NCBI GenBank assembly: GCA_003724185.1
Contig: RHGM01000003.1
Coordinates: 744,001 to 808,000 of the forward strand
DNA: 64,000 bases
Reading direction: 5' to 3'
Source: Porphyrobacter sp. IPPAS B-1204
Lineage (GTDB): Bacteria; Pseudomonadota; Alphaproteobacteria; Sphingomonadales; Sphingomonadaceae
Shown here: positions 60,331 to 64,000 of the stretch, in pieces
How positions within the stretch are numbered: the stretch's first letter is position 1
How the letters are laid out: each line of letters opens with the position of its first letter
Notes under the pieces: generated by a model
The model's database searches: none
What the model was told of the DNA's origin: nothing
Seen by the model: only the letters and a program-made list of their open reading frames with translations
Program-made: the position numbers and the translations under genes

Positions 60331-61641
60331 ATGAAGCGGGTTTTCGCCAATATGGGCTGGCTGCTCGGCGGTCGCGGTTTCAACGCGGTGCTGAGCCTTG
60401 TCTACCTCGCCATCGCCGCGCGCACCCTGGGCACGCAAGGCTTCGGCCATTTCGCCCTCATCATCGCGCTGGGGCAGGCGATTACCGGCTTTTCCAGCTT
60501 CCAGACCTGGCAGTTCATCGTCCGCTGGGGGGCCGATCCCGATCAACCGGGCGTCGATCTCCAGCGTGCACGCGAGGCGACCGGATTTGCCGTCGCGCTT
60601 GACGGGGTGTCGGTGGCGGTCGGCACACTGGCAGCGGCGGTGCTGGTGCTGACCGCGCCGCTGTGGCTCGATGTGCCGCCCGAACTGATGTGGCTGACCT
60701 TTGGCTATTGCGTGATTTCGCTGCTGACGATCCGCACCACGCCCACCGGGATGCTGCGGCTGCATTCCGAATACGGCAAGGCGACCGGGGCCGAAGCGGT
60801 GCAGCCGGTAATTCGTGCGACCGGCGCGGTGCTGGCATGGTGGTTGATGCCCGACGTGACGGGTTTTATCCTCGCCTTCGCCCTGTCCGAAGTGGGCACG
60901 GCCATCGCCCTGTGGATCGTCGCCGCGCGGGTGCAGCCGGTGCCGCTGTCCTCTATCAGTCTGCGGACCATCCCGGCGCGGCACAAGGACGCTTGGCGCT
61001 TCGTGCTGTCCACTAACATGTCGGGAAGTCTGGCCGTCGCGGGCAAGCAGGTGATGATCCTGCTGGTGGGCACCTTTGGCGGCGCATACCTTGCAGGCGG
61101 TTTCCGCATCGCCAACCAGCTGGGCGTGGCGCTGATCGCGCTAGCGCAGACGATCTCCAAGGCGATCCTGCCCGAGCTTGTCCAATCGCGTGACGGCGCG
61201 GTGGAGATTGCGCGGCGCATGGCCAACATCGCCGCCATCGCAGGCGTGACAGCAGTGGTCACCGCGATCCTGTTCGGCCGCCCCGGCCTTGCCCTGATCG
61301 CGGGCGAGCAGTTCACAGGCTTTTACTGGGCGATGATCATCCTCAGCATTGCGGGCGCGGTGGAGCTGGTGGGGGCGAGCCTGGAATCGCTGCTGATTTC
61401 GGCGGGCAAGGCGCATGTCGCCTTCCTTGTCCGCCTGTTCCCGACGATCCTTGCGCTGCTGATGCTGGAGCTGGCGATCGACTGGAAGGGTGCGCAGGGC
61501 GCGGGCTTTGCCGTGCTGGGGTCAAGCGTGCTGACCGTGGTCGGGTTTTACCTGGCGATCGTGAACCTCAAGCAGTTCCGGATCGTGGTGGTGCCGGAAG
61601 AAGAAGGGGCGGACAAATCGCCCGCCCCTCCCAAATCCTAG
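60331..61641 (+). CDS. Polysaccharide flippase-like (Wzx/MATE) membrane protein
   Basis: 436 residues with about 12 helices. FANMGWLLGGRGFNAVLSLVYLAIAARTLGTQGFGHFALI is the N-terminal motif of the oligosaccharide flippase family (RfbX/Wzx type) that moves undecaprenyl-linked sugars across the inner membrane. No glycosyltransferase genes are nearby in this window. Start ATG 60331 is the first Met in the frame. A flippase role is reasonably sure; its substrate is not. Confidence 0.85.
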   Translation: MKRVFANMGWLLGGRGFNAVLSLVYLAIAARTLGTQGFGHFALIIALGQAITGFSSFQTWQFIVRWGADPDQPGVDLQRAREATGFAVALDGVSVAVGTLAAAVLVLTAPLWLDVPPELMWLTFGYCVISLLTIRTTPTGMLRLHSEYGKATGAEAVQPVIRATGAVLAWWLMPDVTGFILAFALSEVGTAIALWIVAARVQPVPLSSISLRTIPARHKDAWRFVLSTNMSGSLAVAGKQVMILLVGTFGGAYLAGGFRIANQLGVALIALAQTISKAILPELVQSRDGAVEIARRMANIAAIAGVTAVVTAILFGRPGLALIAGEQFTGFYWAMIILSIAGAVELVGASLESLLISAGKAHVAFLVRLFPTILALLMLELAIDWKGAQGAGFAVLGSSVLTVVGFYLAIVNLKQFRIVVVPEEEGADKSPAPPKS

Positions 61642-61671
61642 AGCCTCTCGGTGTAAACGAGAAGGTCTGCC

Positions 61672-63228
61672 TCACCCCTCGTAAGCGAGCTTGGGCTTGC
61701 GCGCCGCGCCGGTTTCATCGAGCCGGCGGCGGGGGGCGTAGTAGGGTGCGGCCTTGAGCGCCTCGTCACCCGCCAGCGCGCGTTCCACCACGGCGCGGAA
61801 GGCAGTGATGAACTGGTCGATGGCGGCCTTGCTTTCCGTCTCGGTCGGTTCGACCAGCATCGCGCCGTGGACCACCAGCGGGAAATAGACCGTCATCGGG
61901 TGATAGCCCTCGTCGATCAGGCCCTTGGCCACATCGAGCGTGGTCAGCCCTTCGGTGAAGTCCTTGTCGCCAAACAGCGCCTCATGCATGCACGGGCCGC
62001 TGGCGGCGAAGGGGGCGTGGAGGATGTCTTCCATGCTGCGCAGGATGTAATTTGCGTTGAGCACCGCATCCTCAGCCACCTGCTTCAGCCCGTCCGCGCC
62101 GTGGCTGAGCATATAGGTCAGCGCGCGGGTGAACATCCCCATCTGGCCGTGGAACGCGGTCATGCGGCCAAAGGTCGGGCCGCGCTCCTCGCGGTTTTCT
62201 TCCTCGACAAGATAGAAGGCTCCGTCCGTGTCCTTGCGCACGAAGGGCAGCGGGGCATAGGGCGCGAGCGCTTCCGACAGCACCACCGGCCCCGAGCCCG
62301 GCCCGCCGCCGCCATGCGGGGTGGAGAAGGTCTTGTGCAGATTGATGTGCATCGCATCCACACCAAGGTCACCCGGGCGCACCTTGCCAACGATGGCGTT
62401 GAAATTCGCCCCGTCGCAATAGACGTAGCCGCCCACCGCGTGCACCGCATCGGCGATCTCGCGGAAGTCCTTTTCGAACAACCCGCAGGTGTTGGGGTTG
62501 GTGATCATCACCGCCGCCACATCGGGTCCGAGGCGAGCCTTCAGCGCCGCCACATCAACCCGGCCTTCCGGCGTCGCGGGAATATCCTCGACCCGGTAAT
62601 TGGCAAAGGCCGCCGTGGCGGGATTGGTGCCGTGGGCGCTTTCCGGCACCAGCACCACTTCGCGCGCGTCACCGCGGGCTTCGTGCGCGGCGCGGATCGC
62701 GAGGATGCCGCACAGCTCGCCATGCGCACCGGCCTTGGGGCTCATGGCGACAGCGGGCATACCCGTCAGCGTGCAGAGCCAATGGCCAAGCTGATGCACC
62801 ACCTCCAGCGCGCCCTGCACCGTCGATTGGGGCGCGAGCGGGTGGATATCAGCAAAGCCCGGCAGCCGCGCCATCTTCTCGTTCAGGCGCGGGTTGTGCT
62901 TCATCGTGCAGCTGCCGAGCGGGAAGAACCCGAGGTCGATCCCGTAATTCTGGCGGCTGAGGCGGGTGTAGTGGCGCACCGCCTCGGGCTCGGTCAGGCC
63001 GACCAGACCGATGGCTTCGGACCTCGCCAGCCCGCCAAGGCGGGTCGGGGCGCTGGTGTCGATGTCCGGCAGATCGACGCCGGTCACATCCAAGCGGCCG
63101 ATTTCAAACAGCAGCGGTTCTTCCAGCATCAGCGCACGGTTGCCGGTGGTGGTGGCGGGGCCGTTGTGCATCCCGTCTTCCGAGACGATCATGGCGGGCT
63201 TCCAGCCGGATTGGTTGGGGGCGTTCAT
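61672..63228 (-). CDS. gcvPB: Glycine dehydrogenase (decarboxylating) subunit 2
   Basis: 518 residues. GcvPB: the NLHKTFSTPHGGGGPG motif with PLP Lys299, plus YGIDLGFFPLGSCTMKHNPRLNE and MTAFHGQMGMFTRAL. It forms the P-protein of the glycine cleavage system with GcvPA, decarboxylating glycine. Start ATG 63228 overlaps the GcvPA stop (TGATG). The longer frame reaching 63711 reads across the gcvPA region and is an artefact. Confidence 0.93.
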   Translation of the reverse strand: MNAPNQSGWKPAMIVSEDGMHNGPATTTGNRALMLEEPLLFEIGRLDVTGVDLPDIDTSAPTRLGGLARSEAIGLVGLTEPEAVRHYTRLSRQNYGIDLGFFPLGSCTMKHNPRLNEKMARLPGFADIHPLAPQSTVQGALEVVHQLGHWLCTLTGMPAVAMSPKAGAHGELCGILAIRAAHEARGDAREVVLVPESAHGTNPATAAFANYRVEDIPATPEGRVDVAALKARLGPDVAAVMITNPNTCGLFEKDFREIADAVHAVGGYVYCDGANFNAIVGKVRPGDLGVDAMHINLHKTFSTPHGGGGPGSGPVVLSEALAPYAPLPFVRKDTDGAFYLVEEENREERGPTFGRMTAFHGQMGMFTRALTYMLSHGADGLKQVAEDAVLNANYILRSMEDILHAPFAASGPCMHEALFGDKDFTEGLTTLDVAKGLIDEGYHPMTVYFPLVVHGAMLVEPTETESKAAIDQFITAFRAVVERALAGDEALKAAPYYAPRRRLDETGAARKPKLAYEG

Positions 63229-64000
63229 CACACGGTCTCCTTGATGCTGGCTTCCAGCTCCTGCGCCAGGCGCTCGATATCCTCTTCGGTGGTGGTCTCG
63301 GTCACGGCGACCAGCAGCGCGTGTTCCAGCGCCTCGACGCCGGGATAGAGCCGACCCAGCGACACACCGCCGAGCACGCCGCGATCCGCCATGTCGCGCA
63401 CAATCTCCCGCGCAGGCTTGCCGCCGAGCATCAGCGTGAATTCGTTGAAGAAGGCGGTGTTGAGCACTTCCACGCCCGGCACCTTGGCGAGGCGATCGGC
63501 GGCAAGGCAGGCGAGACGGTGGTTCTCTGCCGCCAGCCGGCGCAGGCCCTTTTCGCCCAGCAGGGTCATGTGCGCGGTGAAGGCCAGCGCGCACAGGCCG
63601 GAATTGGTGCAGATGTTGCTGGTCGCCTTTTCGCGGCGGATATGCTGTTCGCGGGTGGACAGCGTCAGCACGAAGCCGCGCTTGCCTTCCGCATCCGTCG
63701 TCTCGCCGCACAGCCGGCCCGGCATCTGGCGCACGTGCTTGGGATCGCGCACCGCGAACAGGCCGAGATACGGGCCGCCGAAGTTGAGGCCCACGCCGAG
63801 CGATTGCCCCTCGCCCACCACGATATCGGCGCCCATCTCGCCGGGCGAACGGATCGCGCCCAGCGCTACGGGTTCGGTGTTCACCACCACCAGCAGCGCG
63901 CCCTTGGCATGGGCGGCTTCGGCCACCGGCGTCAGATCGCTGATCCGGCCGAGGATGTCGGGATATTGCACCACCACGCAGGCGGTATCCTCGTCGATCC
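63228..64000 (-). CDS. gcvPA: Glycine dehydrogenase (decarboxylating) subunit 1, C-terminal part (cut by window end)
   Basis: The last 772 bases hold the C-terminal half of Gcv[39 protein letters not shown] and [24 protein letters not shown] are its conserved segments. The frame stays open to the window edge (reading ...[13 protein letters not shown] just before it), so the start lies beyond 64000. Partner of gcvPB directly downstream. Confidence 0.92.
   Translation of the reverse strand, partial: IDEDTACVVVQYPDILGRISDLTPVAEAAHAKGALLVVVNTEPVALGAIRSPGEMGADIVVGEGQSLGVGLNFGGPYLGLFAVRDPKHVRQMPGRLCGETTDAEGKRGFVLTLSTREQHIRREKATSNICTNSGLCALAFTAHMTLLGEKGLRRLAAENHRLACLAADRLAKVPGVEVLNTAFFNEFTLMLGGKPAREIVRDMADRGVLGGVSLGRLYPGVEALEHALLVAVTETTTEEDIERLAQELEASIKETV

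Noticed and set aside
61672..63711. A 679-residue open frame covering gcvPB and beyond
   Set aside because: The part beyond 63228 is the wrong frame over gcvPA; the Met at 63228 gives a normal GcvPB start overlapping the gcvPA stop.
1..64000. CRISPR arrays, insertion sequences, prophage genes or rRNA
   Set aside because: No regularly spaced repeats, transposase or phage motifs, or rRNA-like stretches were noticed on reading both strands.

Overview
The window is high-GC DNA from an alphaproteobacterium, most likely of the Sphingomonadales (Erythrobacteraceae-like). I infer this from the gene families: Xanthomonas/Caulobacter-type TonB-dependent receptors, a TorF-like porin, a Tat-exported DUF1501 partner next to a DUF1800 lipoprotein, an ECF sigma factor facing a Ser/Thr kinase, and a two-subunit glycine decarboxylase. 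No mobile element, CRISPR array, rRNA or phage gene was seen. Genes are densely packed, with many ATGA, GTGA or TGATG overlaps.

Layout. 1-2950: the end of an SDR gene, then two outer-membrane barrel genes, each with a matching hairpin that encloses its ribosome binding site. 3033-8584: a penicillin-acylase-type hydrolase, an FAD-linked oxidase and a patatin lipoprotein. 8648-11980 (-): a DUF1800 lipoprotein and a DUF1501 protein. 12138-16559 (-): an RND/MMPL exporter, a LolA-like periplasmic protein and an outer-membrane protein. 16801-19660: an ECF sigma factor convergent with a TPR-containing Ser/Thr kinase.

19808-35988 is a pectin/oligogalacturonide utilisation locus. A TonB receptor, pectate lyase, periplasmic cupin, GH43 enzyme, esterases and a TRAP transporter would degrade and import the polymer. 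A RpiB-family isomerase (DhuI type, replacing KduI), a KduD-type SDR and KDG kinase would convert the unsaturated uronate product to KDPG. A LacI regulator sits inside the locus. Four copies of one 14-bp operator (consensus TGACACCGGTTWCC) lie at the promoters of all its transcription units. A tRNA-Gly(TCC) follows.

36284-45509 is the most unusual segment: seven genes in one tightly coupled operon (eight reading frames, because one gene is frameshifted). It encodes a class I HMG-CoA reductase with all catalytic residues, a UbiA prenyltransferase, a rifampin-phosphotransferase-like dikinase (frameshifted), a BtaA-like DUF3419 aminocarboxypropyl transferase, a polyprenol/phytol-kinase-like membrane protein, a GNAT-like protein and an AMP-forming ligase. 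No other mevalonate-pathway gene is present. I read it as a candidate undescribed isoprenoid-lipid or meroterpenoid pathway.

45506-55736: a CorA-type transporter is followed by a catabolic module. A TonB receptor, WrbA, a VOC enzyme, an alpha/beta hydrolase and a MetE-like methyltransferase form one operon. A CaiB-type CoA-transferase plus IclR regulator run divergently from a citryl-CoA lyase. Two 32-bp double-palindrome boxes upstream of these units mark a probable IclR regulon. 55799-64000: an M24 peptidase, an SMP-30 lactonase, methylmalonate-semialdehyde dehydrogenase, a small lipoprotein, a Wzx-type flippase and gcvPB/gcvPA, the last cut by the window end.

All functions are assigned by reading motifs and recalling families; no database search was run.
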